56,670 nucleotides of DNA from an uncultured Pelagibacteraceae bacterium (lineage in GTDB: Bacteria > Pseudomonadota > Alphaproteobacteria > Pelagibacterales > Pelagibacteraceae), in assembly GCA_902555535.1 (NCBI GenBank), contig CACDTB010000004.1, forward strand, positions 1 through 56,670, written 5' to 3'. The first letter of the stretch is position 1. The number at the start of each line of letters is the position of its first letter. Of the stretch, positions 49,306 to 56,670 are shown one piece after another. The translations under genes and the position numbers were made by a program. The notes under the pieces were generated by a model. It was given only the letters and a program-made list of their open reading frames with translations. It searched no databases and was not told where the DNA came from.

Positions 49306-49512
49306 TTATGCAGTTTTTAAGTTAACTGCTGAAGGACCTTTAGGACCATCTTCAACATCGAAAGTCAAAGCCTGACCCTCATCTAAACCGTTCATACCAG
49401 CATCTCTTACTGCTGAAACATGTACAAACACATCTTTTTCTTTATCTTCTCTTTCAATAAAACCAAAACCTTTGGTTGGATTGAACCACTTTACTTTACC
49501 TTGTAGACTCAT
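49306..49512 (-). CDS. cspA: Cold-shock domain protein
   Basis: [31 protein letters not shown]. Confidence 0.95.
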   Translation of the reverse strand: MSLQGKVKWFNPTKGFGFIEREDKEKDVFVHVSAVRDAGMNGLDEGQALTFDVEDGPKGPSAVNLKTA

Positions 49513-49544
49513 ATTTATCTTCTTACTTTTTGTTATATTTAATT

Positions 49545-49564
49545 ATTACTTATAATTAAGTAAT
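49545..49564 (-). promoter_or_regulatory. Hairpin in cspA 5' leader
   Basis: attactta-taat-taagtaat perfect 8-bp stem; TTGACA -35-like element at complement 49594-49599. Confidence 0.4.
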
Positions 49565-49629
49565 ATTGGCTTTCTTTAGATTTTATTGGGTTTTGTCAAC
49601 AAAATTGATCAACTATTAAAAATAATTTT

Positions 49630-50097
49630 TTAAACATCTTCAATAAGCATAGTTAAATAAACAGAATTGATGTCTTTTTTATAGTGTGCAAAAGGCTCGC
49701 ATACTGTGAAACCAGTTTTTTTGAAAAGTTTTCTTGCTGGTAGAAAAAAATCACCTGCTCCTGTTTCGATACTTAATCTTTTTATCTTAAGTTTTTTAGC
49801 TTCATTGATTAAATGATTGATTACATTTATCCCTTGGCCTTGCTTTCTAAAATTGTCGTGAATTCTTATCGATTTAAATTCCCCATGTTCTTTACTCAAA
49901 AATTTTAAAGCACCGCAACCGATAAGTTTTTTATTATCCCACAAACTCCAAAATTTAATTGAGGGTACTTTTAAACCAGGAATATCCAAAACGTGGGCAC
50001 TTCCCTCTGGTGAGGCAGCTCTAAGCTCAACAAAATGTTTGATTAGAAGCTCATTTACTTCTAGATTATCAAAATTACCTTCTATCGATTTTAACAT
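49630..50097 (-). CDS. GNAT family N-acetyltransferase
   Basis: GCGALKFL...GEFKSIRIHDNFRKQGQGINVINHLI acetyl-CoA-binding motif. Confidence 0.85.
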   Translation of the reverse strand: MLKSIEGNFDNLEVNELLIKHFVELRAASPEGSAHVLDIPGLKVPSIKFWSLWDNKKLIGCGALKFLSKEHGEFKSIRIHDNFRKQGQGINVINHLINEAKKLKIKRLSIETGAGDFFLPARKLFKKTGFTVCEPFAHYKKDINSVYLTMLIEDV

Positions 50098-51144
50098 TTA
50101 TAATAAAGTTGTGATATGGCCCATTTTTCTTTTTTCTTTTATATCTTTTTTTAAATAATCAAAGAAAAATTCATTATCATTAAACTTTTGTAAGTTTCTA
50201 TAATGAGTAATTTGACCGCCAAGCAAATTCATCATTTTAGCATTAGATATTTTTTTTAAAGGAATTTGTTCTAAACCACACACAGCTCTTACATGATTTT
50301 CAAATTGACTCACATTAAAAGCATTTATTGTTAGATGTCCTGAGTTATGTACTCTAGGTGCAATCTCATTAACATAAAGATTATCATTTCTGTCAATAAA
50401 AAATTCTACACATAAAGTTCCGACATATTTAAGTTCTTCAGCAATTAGCATTGCCCAATCTTTAGATTGATCAAAAATCTTTTCATTAATTTCAGCAGGT
50501 ATTTTCGAATATTTTAAAATTTGATCTTCGTGAGTGTTTTCTATTGGTTCATAAATTTCATATTTATTATTACTAAACCTTGTAATTATAATTGAAATCT
50601 CTTTTTTTAATTTTACAAGTTTTTCAAGAATATATCCTTTTGAAAAATCAATATTTAATGAATGAAGCTCATCACCAGAATTTATTGGATATTGACCTTT
50701 GCCATCATAACCAAGTGTTGTTGTTTTTAATATTCCTGGTAAAAAATCTTCTAAAGCATCTATGTCGGTTTTTTTTTCAATCGAAACATATCTTGTTGTT
50801 CTAATATTTAACTTATTAACAAAATCTTTTTCAGCCAATCGATGTTGAATTAATCTGTTAATGGAAGGCTTTGGTAAAACAGTTTTAAATTTATTAATTT
50901 CATTTAATGTTTCGAATGGAATATTTTCAAATTCAAAAGTGACTAAATCAACTTGATTTATAAATTCTGATATTTTTTCTTTATTATCATAACTTCCAGC
51001 AATAAATTGGTTACAAAAATTTTGTGCGGGCGCATCTATGTCATCACAAAAAACAACAGTTTTAACATTTAATTTTTTAGCTGCTATTGCAAGCATACTT
51101 CCAAGTTGACCACCCCCAATGATACCAAGATTAATTTCTGACAT
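50098..51144 (-). CDS. purK: N5-carboxyaminoimidazole ribonucleotide synthase
   Basis: GIIGGGQLGSMLAIAAKKL, TTTLGYDGKGQ, NEIAPRVHNSGHLT. Confidence 0.95.
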   Translation of the reverse strand: MSEINLGIIGGGQLGSMLAIAAKKLNVKTVVFCDDIDAPAQNFCNQFIAGSYDNKEKISEFINQVDLVTFEFENIPFETLNEINKFKTVLPKPSINRLIQHRLAEKDFVNKLNIRTTRYVSIEKKTDIDALEDFLPGILKTTTLGYDGKGQYPINSGDELHSLNIDFSKGYILEKLVKLKKEISIIITRFSNNKYEIYEPIENTHEDQILKYSKIPAEINEKIFDQSKDWAMLIAEELKYVGTLCVEFFIDRNDNLYVNEIAPRVHNSGHLTINAFNVSQFENHVRAVCGLEQIPLKKISNAKMMNLLGGQITHYRNLQKFNDNEFFFDYLKKDIKEKRKMGHITTLL

Positions 51145-51145
51145 T

Positions 51146-51637
51146 TTATTTTGGTGATTTCTTTACTGACTTAGTTTGTGATGTTCTAAAATTTTTAAGT
51201 TTTTTTCGAACATTTGAATTATTATTAGCAATTATTGCTCCAGCTAATAAAGCAGCATTAATGGCGCCATCCTCTCCTATAGCAAGAGTTCCTACAGGTA
51301 TTCCTTTAGGCATTTGTGCAATTGATAATAAACTATCCAAACCTTTAAGTTTTTTACTTTCAACAGGAACGCCAAGTACTGGTACATGTGTAAGTGCCGA
51401 TATCATGCCTGGAAGATGAGCAGATCCTCCAGCACCGGCAATTATTACTCCTATATGATTTTGCTCAACTTTTGCAGCATATTCATACATTCTTTGTGGT
51501 GTTCTGTGAGCAGATATAATTTTTGTTTCAAATGAAACTCCAATTTTTTTTAGGGTTTTTTCAGCTAGTTTCATTACTTTATAGTCAGATTGACTTCCCA
51601 TTATGATTGAAACTTTTAATTTATTATTTTTTTTCAT
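51146..51637 (-). CDS. purE: N5-carboxyaminoimidazole ribonucleotide mutase
   Basis: IIMGSQSDYKVM, ISAHRTPQRMYEYA, GAGGSAHLPGMISALT. Confidence 0.96.
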   Translation of the reverse strand: MKKNNKLKVSIIMGSQSDYKVMKLAEKTLKKIGVSFETKIISAHRTPQRMYEYAAKVEQNHIGVIIAGAGGSAHLPGMISALTHVPVLGVPVESKKLKGLDSLLSIAQMPKGIPVGTLAIGEDGAINAALLAGAIIANNNSNVRKKLKNFRTSQTKSVKKSPK

Positions 51638-51731
51638 GAAAATTGATCAATCTGTTTATTTCAAAATTAACTTAAAATTTCAATAAAATTAATAGTAATT
51701 AAAATACATATTGATTAGAGTTAAGCATACT

Positions 51732-52697
51732 ATGAATTATAAAATCGATAATCTACAATATTGTAATTGGTCGAGAAAAATCTTTGAGATCAACAGATCT
51801 GCTGGTTTAGATGCTGTTCATGTTACTATCGTTTATCATGAAGATTTTGATGAATTACAACTTGAAATTAAAAAATGGGAAAAATTATTTCATGAAAACT
51901 CAGACCTAATTTTTCCTGGTAAGAATTTTAAAGATATCGATAAAGCTAATAAAGAAAACAAAACTGCAATATTTTTTGGTTTTCAAAACTGTTCTCCAAT
52001 TGAAGATGATATAAAACTTGTTGAAAAGGTTCATCAATTAGGATGTAGATTTATGCAACTTACTTATAATAATCAATCTTTACTAGCAACAGGGTGTTAT
52101 GAAAAAGTAGATAGTGGTGTCACAAATTTTGGACGTGAGGTTATAAGAGAAATGAATAGAGTTGGACTTGTGGTTGATATGTCACATTCTGCAGAAAAAA
52201 GTACTCTAGATGCAATTGAGTTGAGTGAGAAACCAGTTGCTATTACTCATGCCAATCCTTCTTTTTGGCATCCAGCTAAAAGAAACAAATCTTCTGATTT
52301 ATTGAAAATTTTAAGTGATAGTGGCGGTATGTTGGGCTTGTCATTATATCCTCATCATTTAAAAGATAATACAAATTGTACTCTAGATAGTTTTTGTGAA
52401 ATGGTGGCAAAAACAGCTGAAATAATGGATGTAAAAAAAATAGGAATAGGTTCTGATCTTTGTTTAGATCATCCAGACACTGTTGTTGAATGGATGAGAA
52501 ATGGATCATGGTCAAAAAGTAAAAATTTTGGTGAGGGGTCAAAAAATAAACCAGGTTTTCCAAAGCAACCGGATTGGTTTCTTGATGCAAGAGGATTCGT
52601 AAATATTGAAAAAGGTCTTAAAAAAGTAGGATTTTCAGATACCGAGACACATGGAATACTTGGAAATAACTGGTACAACTTTTATAAATCTATTTAA
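51732..52697 (+). CDS. Peptidase M19 / renal dipeptidase-like protein (catalytic status uncertain)
   Basis: LGCRFMQLTYNNQ, VVDMSHSAEKSTLDAI, ITHANPS, GIGSDLCLDHPD; ATG at 51732 preferred over track TTG at 51711. Confidence 0.8.
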   Translation: MNYKIDNLQYCNWSRKIFEINRSAGLDAVHVTIVYHEDFDELQLEIKKWEKLFHENSDLIFPGKNFKDIDKANKENKTAIFFGFQNCSPIEDDIKLVEKVHQLGCRFMQLTYNNQSLLATGCYEKVDSGVTNFGREVIREMNRVGLVVDMSHSAEKSTLDAIELSEKPVAITHANPSFWHPAKRNKSSDLLKILSDSGGMLGLSLYPHHLKDNTNCTLDSFCEMVAKTAEIMDVKKIGIGSDLCLDHPDTVVEWMRNGSWSKSKNFGEGSKNKPGFPKQPDWFLDARGFVNIEKGLKKVGFSDTETHGILGNNWYNFYKSI

Positions 52698-52699
52698 TT

Positions 52700-54361
52700 A
52701 TGAAAGTAGAACTAAGAGACCCAAATAAGATAATGAAATTATCAAGGCTAGGATCTTTTCATCAATCAAAGTTATCTTTTTTAAGAAGCTTCCTTAATGA
52801 ATTTAAAGAATGGGAATATAAAAGAGATCTATTTAATTTGAATGAAAATGGTTTTGGAGAAGCTGTTTATTCATTTAAAAAAAATAAAAGAGTTTATTCT
52901 TTAGTTTGTTTTGCAAATGAAATTAAAGATGAAGAAAGATCAGATAGAGTTATTGCTACAAAATGGGATGCAGCTTTTACATTACATGATGGGGTTCCTA
53001 CAAAAAATGATATTGAAAGATTAAAAAATGAAGTTCCAAAACAAGAAGTTGGTAGACTTTCATATAAAGAATTAACTTTATCTAGAGCAAACAAATCATT
53101 AAGAATTTATAATCACGTAGTTGAAAGTTTGAGCAAAGGTCAGCAGCCAGATTTAAACTTATTATCAAAAGTAGGTTATTTATATAGAACTACGGCAGTA
53201 TATGGCTCAGGTAAATTTGGCCTTGCAGATCGATTTAGAATTAAAAATCGTGAAGAAATTAATGGTCCATTTAGATTAGAAATGATGTTGGTTTATTTGG
53301 TAAGACAATTTACTTTTGATCAAGTTAATCATGTTGCTTATCATAAAAATCCAAAAAAAGCTGTTAAGCTAGACGATAATATTTGTAAAAACTTGGGAAT
53401 TGGTAATTCTACAGGCTTGGGTATGGCTCCATTTATAGTCAATCACCCAACTCTATTAAATAATTGGATTTTAAGTAGAGAAAAGGCACTTAAAAAAATT
53501 AGAGAAATCAAAAATGTAGAAAGTCAAGATGGTGATTTATTTATAGATTGTGTAAAAAAATCATTAATAAATATTACAAGCTGGAATACTGATAGCGAAT
53601 ATCAACAAAAAAAAATTTCTTCATTATTAAAGGATGTTGAAAAATTTTTAAACTTTATAAATAAAGATTTTAATTTTGAGAGCGAATATCCTTTTAACAA
53701 AATATATCAATGGTTAGAGGATAATACTTGTGAGGAATGTATTGAATACATTGTATCAATAATGATGGAACCCTATAACAATATTGTAAATCCTTTGGTA
53801 AAACAAATGAGCTCAGATGAAGAAAAATATTTTAATATTCCAGCGCATAGAAAAGTTGAAGAATTGCGGAATATTATTGAAGCAAAGTATCCTAATATTT
53901 TAAAAATTAATTTTGAAGAAAAAGAAAATAATAAAAACTTTTGGTTTATTTCAAAAAATAAAGAAGAACCTAGATTGGCGGATCGTTTTGAAGAGCATGG
54001 ATCAGAATTAGAACAGCCTTTAGCAATTGCGAGAGATATAAAAAAACTTTATGACAAATTATTAGTCTCAAAAAATAATTTAACTATTGCTGAGTTTTTA
54101 ACATTAAATTCTGAGTTAAGACATGTTGTAAGGAGAGCGTTCATCGTAGAAAAATTTCCTTATTCAGAAATACAAGATAATATAATTGGTAAAGATTTAA
54201 TGCCAATTGATATGCTGAGACTAAAATTATCTTTTTTTGGGGCATTAAAATTTGATCCAAGATCTGACAAATGGTTAAGGATTTGTATGTTCCAAGGAGC
54301 TCCACTTCCAAATGAGCTAAAAAGTTATGACGAGCAGTGGGTATATAAAACTAATATTTAA
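52700..54361 (+). CDS. Conserved hypothetical protein, 553 aa
   Basis: Long ORF 2 nt after the M19-like gene; no domain recognised. Confidence 0.75.
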   Translation: MKVELRDPNKIMKLSRLGSFHQSKLSFLRSFLNEFKEWEYKRDLFNLNENGFGEAVYSFKKNKRVYSLVCFANEIKDEERSDRVIATKWDAAFTLHDGVPTKNDIERLKNEVPKQEVGRLSYKELTLSRANKSLRIYNHVVESLSKGQQPDLNLLSKVGYLYRTTAVYGSGKFGLADRFRIKNREEINGPFRLEMMLVYLVRQFTFDQVNHVAYHKNPKKAVKLDDNICKNLGIGNSTGLGMAPFIVNHPTLLNNWILSREKALKKIREIKNVESQDGDLFIDCVKKSLINITSWNTDSEYQQKKISSLLKDVEKFLNFINKDFNFESEYPFNKIYQWLEDNTCEECIEYIVSIMMEPYNNIVNPLVKQMSSDEEKYFNIPAHRKVEELRNIIEAKYPNILKINFEEKENNKNFWFISKNKEEPRLADRFEEHGSELEQPLAIARDIKKLYDKLLVSKNNLTIAEFLTLNSELRHVVRRAFIVEKFPYSEIQDNIIGKDLMPIDMLRLKLSFFGALKFDPRSDKWLRICMFQGAPLPNELKSYDEQWVYKTNI

Positions 54362-54363
54362 TA

Positions 54364-54975
54364 ATGAAATCATTGAGTGAAATTGAAACTACTGTAAAAA
54401 GAGCTTCAAAAGCAGTTGGATATTCTTGGGGTGTTTCTGAGGAAACAGGGAAAAGTATAAGGTTATTAGAGTTATTTAGTTTACCAGGTATTAAGCATCT
54501 TAAAGAATATTTTAATGAAAAAAATAAAAGAAAATTTGAAAATTTAAATTTAATTAATGAAAATAATTCTTCCTCAAACAATCCTTACTGTCCAATTACT
54601 TTAGGTGTTAGTTTTTTAGATCAAATAAATATTTTAGAAAATTTAAAAAAAATTGAATTCAAAAATGTTGCTTATCCAATAATTTTTATCTCTTTCATAA
54701 GTCGTTCATCAGAAATAATTGGAAAGAAAATCTATTTAAAAATAGATGAAAAAAAAATTTTATTAAACTTAAATGTAAATATTAGTTCAAATTTTATTGA
54801 TCAAGAATTTCCGAAGATAGCGAATACAATTGAGGTCAATCTACTTGAAAATGAAGACAACTTTACAGACGATGAATGGAATAATTTATACAAGTTATCC
54901 GAAGAAACTTTTGTTGAAGAGAGTGACAGTTTAAAAGAAGGTGCGGCAGGTGCTGGTTTAACTGATAATGATTGA
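54364..54975 (+). CDS. DUF3726-like protein
   Basis: SLSEIETTVKRASKAVGYSWGVSEETGKSIRLLELF resembles the DUF3726 N-terminal motif (from memory). Confidence 0.5.
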   Translation: MKSLSEIETTVKRASKAVGYSWGVSEETGKSIRLLELFSLPGIKHLKEYFNEKNKRKFENLNLINENNSSSNNPYCPITLGVSFLDQINILENLKKIEFKNVAYPIIFISFISRSSEIIGKKIYLKIDEKKILLNLNVNISSNFIDQEFPKIANTIEVNLLENEDNFTDDEWNNLYKLSEETFVEESDSLKEGAAGAGLTDND

Positions 54976-55135
54976 TAAAATTGACGATAAAAATCTTAAG
55001 ATAGATACTGAAGAATTAAATAATATTTGCGATGAATGCAAAGAAGAGGACGAGAGTGTTACTCAAAATTTAATTCTTACTGGATTTAAATTATGTAAAT
55101 CTTGTAGAGTATCTAAAACTATTTTTCCAATTTAA
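54968..55135 (+). CDS. Small CxxC/CxxC (zinc-ribbon-like) protein, 55 aa
   Basis: Not in ORF track. Hand translation MIDKIDDKNLKIDTEELNNICDECKEEDESVTQNLILTGFKLCKSCRVSKTIFPI*; ATG overlaps the upstream stop. Confidence 0.6.
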   Translation: MIDKIDDKNLKIDTEELNNICDECKEEDESVTQNLILTGFKLCKSCRVSKTIFPI

Positions 55136-55677
55136 CTAATTTGACTAACTGGGAGCATATTCATTTTACTCATTACAAATGAGATAGATAAAAATGCAAT
55201 AATTAAAAATGATAAAAGCACAATTCCAAAAGATTTAAAATTAGATTTTAAACTTAATATTTGTTTTGTTGAAATTATTAAACCTGCAAAAATCCAAAAC
55301 TGGGTAAGAAAAATTATTGGTATCATTAAATCCGGTGTGACAGCGAAAAATCTTAATAAACCAGGAGCATGTGCAAAACCAACAGCTGTTAATACTTTTT
55401 TGAAAGAAACTTTGGTTTGCTTATCGGGAAATAATTTAACTCCAATTACAAAAATAAAAATTGCCCATATAAGCCAAGTAACTATTGCAGTTAGGCCTGA
55501 CATTGCTATAGCTGTTTTAATAATAGTATTTGCAGCTACTGCTCCAGCAATACCATCTAGGATCATTATTATTCCAGCAAAGTATATTGATGCTTCTCCA
55601 AAATTTTTATTATCTGAATAAAGAGTTTTATCTAATTTTATTGACTTAAAAATTATATTTAAAAATTCAGCAAACAT
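55132..55677 (-). CDS. Yip1-domain membrane protein
   Basis: 181 aa, multiple TM helices, TKVSFKKVLTAVGFAHAPGLLRF typical of bacterial Yip1-like proteins. Confidence 0.65.
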   Translation of the reverse strand: MFAEFLNIIFKSIKLDKTLYSDNKNFGEASIYFAGIIMILDGIAGAVAANTIIKTAIAMSGLTAIVTWLIWAIFIFVIGVKLFPDKQTKVSFKKVLTAVGFAHAPGLLRFFAVTPDLMIPIIFLTQFWIFAGLIISTKQILSLKSNFKSFGIVLLSFLIIAFLSISFVMSKMNMLPVSQIS

Positions 55678-55787
55678 TAATTTTTTTTATTTTTATTTTT
55701 TTGAGCCTTATAAGAAACAATTAATGGAAATATTATTAAAGCAATAGCAATGATAATGCAAACTGCTATTAGAAAACTTTTGGTCAT
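55677..55787 (-). CDS. Tiny single-TM peptide, 36 aa
   Basis: Not in ORF track. Hand translation MTKSFLIAVCIIIAIALIIFPLIVSYKAQKNKNKKN*; stop abuts the Yip1 gene start. Confidence 0.45.
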   Translation of the reverse strand: MTKSFLIAVCIIIAIALIIFPLIVSYKAQKNKNKKN

Positions 55788-55799
55788 TAGAATTGAAAA

Positions 55800-55821
55800 G
55801 GGGAGCTGAAATTGGCTCCCC
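55800..55821 (-). terminator. Terminator downstream of the GcvT-like gene
   Basis: ggggagc-tgaaattg-gctcccc 7-bp stem; minus strand continues CTTTTCAATTCT. Confidence 0.7.
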
Positions 55822-55832
55822 CTTAGTAAATT

Positions 55833-56670
55833 TTAGCCTTTTACAACTTCTCTAGTATTTGCGTTGAAAGACTCTTTGAATGGAATATCCACAACTACAG
55901 CATCTACAGGTGTTCCTGCAGTGTCGGAGTATTTTTCTGGAAGATGAACTTTAAACTTAGTTCCAACTGTACCTTTTGGAAATCCATTAGGGTTTAAAGT
56001 TCCGTCAAACGGAACATATCCCATAGCAATGTTTGTTTTCTTTTCTGGATGCCACCATGGTGAAGTAATAAATCCTACTGGATCTCCACCATTTTCTGGT
56101 GATACCAACCAAAAGTCAGGCGCATAATCATCAATAGGCTTACCACCCAATTCCATTCCAACTAATTGAAGTTTATAAGGTTTTTTTCCAGCTTTTATAT
56201 CTGCTCCCATTTTCTCTAAAGCAGCTTTACCAACATAATCAGCTTTTTTATTCCATTCACCTTTACCGGATAATGAAACTTGATAACCTAAATTACATTG
56301 GAAAGGATTATGTTGTTGATCCATGTCTTGTCCCCAAGAAAGAATACCTGCTTGTATTCTTCTATGGTGCGCAGGCGCAATAACCATCAAGTTATGTTTT
56401 TTTCCTGCATCTAATACTGCATTCCACATATCTTCAGCATATAAAGTTGCATTTCTTAAGTATATCTCATAACCAGCCTCTCCTGAAAAACCAGATTGAG
56501 AAATTACACAACTTCTTCCACCAATTGTTGCTTCTGCTAATCCATAGAAAGGCATATTATCAAAGTCAACTTGATCTCCACAAAGGTCTTTCATTAAAGC
56601 TTTTGATTTAGGACCTTGAATTTGTACTGGACATGCATCAATTTCTTCAATTGTACAATTAAATCGTCCA
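55833..56670 (-). CDS. Partial GcvT-family THF-dependent demethylase (DmdA-like paralogue)
   Basis: Open frame continues past track start (56594) to the edge: RFNCTIEEIDACPVQIQGPKSKALMKDLCGD...; SGFSGEAGYEIYLRN, HHRRIQAGILSWGQDMD. Confidence 0.75.
   Translation of the reverse strand, partial: GRFNCTIEEIDACPVQIQGPKSKALMKDLCGDQVDFDNMPFYGLAEATIGGRSCVISQSGFSGEAGYEIYLRNATLYAEDMWNAVLDAGKKHNLMVIAPAHHRRIQAGILSWGQDMDQQHNPFQCNLGYQVSLSGKGEWNKKADYVGKAALEKMGADIKAGKKPYKLQLVGMELGGKPIDDYAPDFWLVSPENGGDPVGFITSPWWHPEKKTNIAMGYVPFDGTLNPNGFPKGTVGTKFKVHLPEKYSDTAGTPVDAVVVDIPFKESFNANTREVVKG

Noticed and set aside
52276-52590. 104-aa minus-strand ORF inside the M19-like gene
   Set aside because: Composition typical of antisense frames (F/L/H-rich), no homology recognised.
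1-56670. CRISPR array, tRNA, rRNA, transposase or phage genes
   Set aside because: Read for regular spaced repeats, tRNA-like stems and mobile-element proteins; none seen.

Overview
AT-rich window with the gene content and compact layout of a SAR11/Pelagibacterales (marine Alphaproteobacteria) chromosome; the taxon is inferred from gene families, not searched. The core is a methylated-amine / one-carbon island of roughly 40 kb (about 14-56 kb). It holds an ammonium-type transporter, N-methylglutamate synthase (mgsABC), gamma-glutamylmethylamide synthetase (gmaS), a SoxB-like FAD oxidoreductase, malyl-CoA lyase plus malate-CoA ligase, TMAO demethylase (tdm), a TMAO ABC transporter (tmoX, tmoW, tmoV), trimethylamine monooxygenase (tmm), formate-THF ligase (fhs), a four-subunit sarcosine oxidase / N-methylglutamate dehydrogenase, and a partial GcvT-like demethylase at the right edge. 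Flanks carry housekeeping genes (aconitase, bamB, zapE, photolyase, purEK, cspA). No tRNA, rRNA, CRISPR array, transposon or prophage was seen. Main points for follow-up: (1) a dipeptidase-like (M19) protein that appears to lack canonical metal ligands, in a run with a 553-aa unknown, a DUF3726-like protein and a tiny CxxC/CxxC protein absent from the ORF track; (2) a divergent Amt with a 76-aa membrane partner and a leader that can hide its Shine-Dalgarno; (3) an uncharacterised 136-aa protein in the mgs operon sharing a lysine-rich N-terminus with MgsC; (4) a missing dimethylamine-to-methylamine step with an orphan FAD oxidoreductase next to gmaS; (5) malate cleavage genes embedded in the island; (6) three small genes, including a MORN-repeat protein, after a terminator between tmoX and tmoW; (7) a frameshifted DMT transporter at a homopolymer; (8) complementary 5'/3' UTR elements around cspA.
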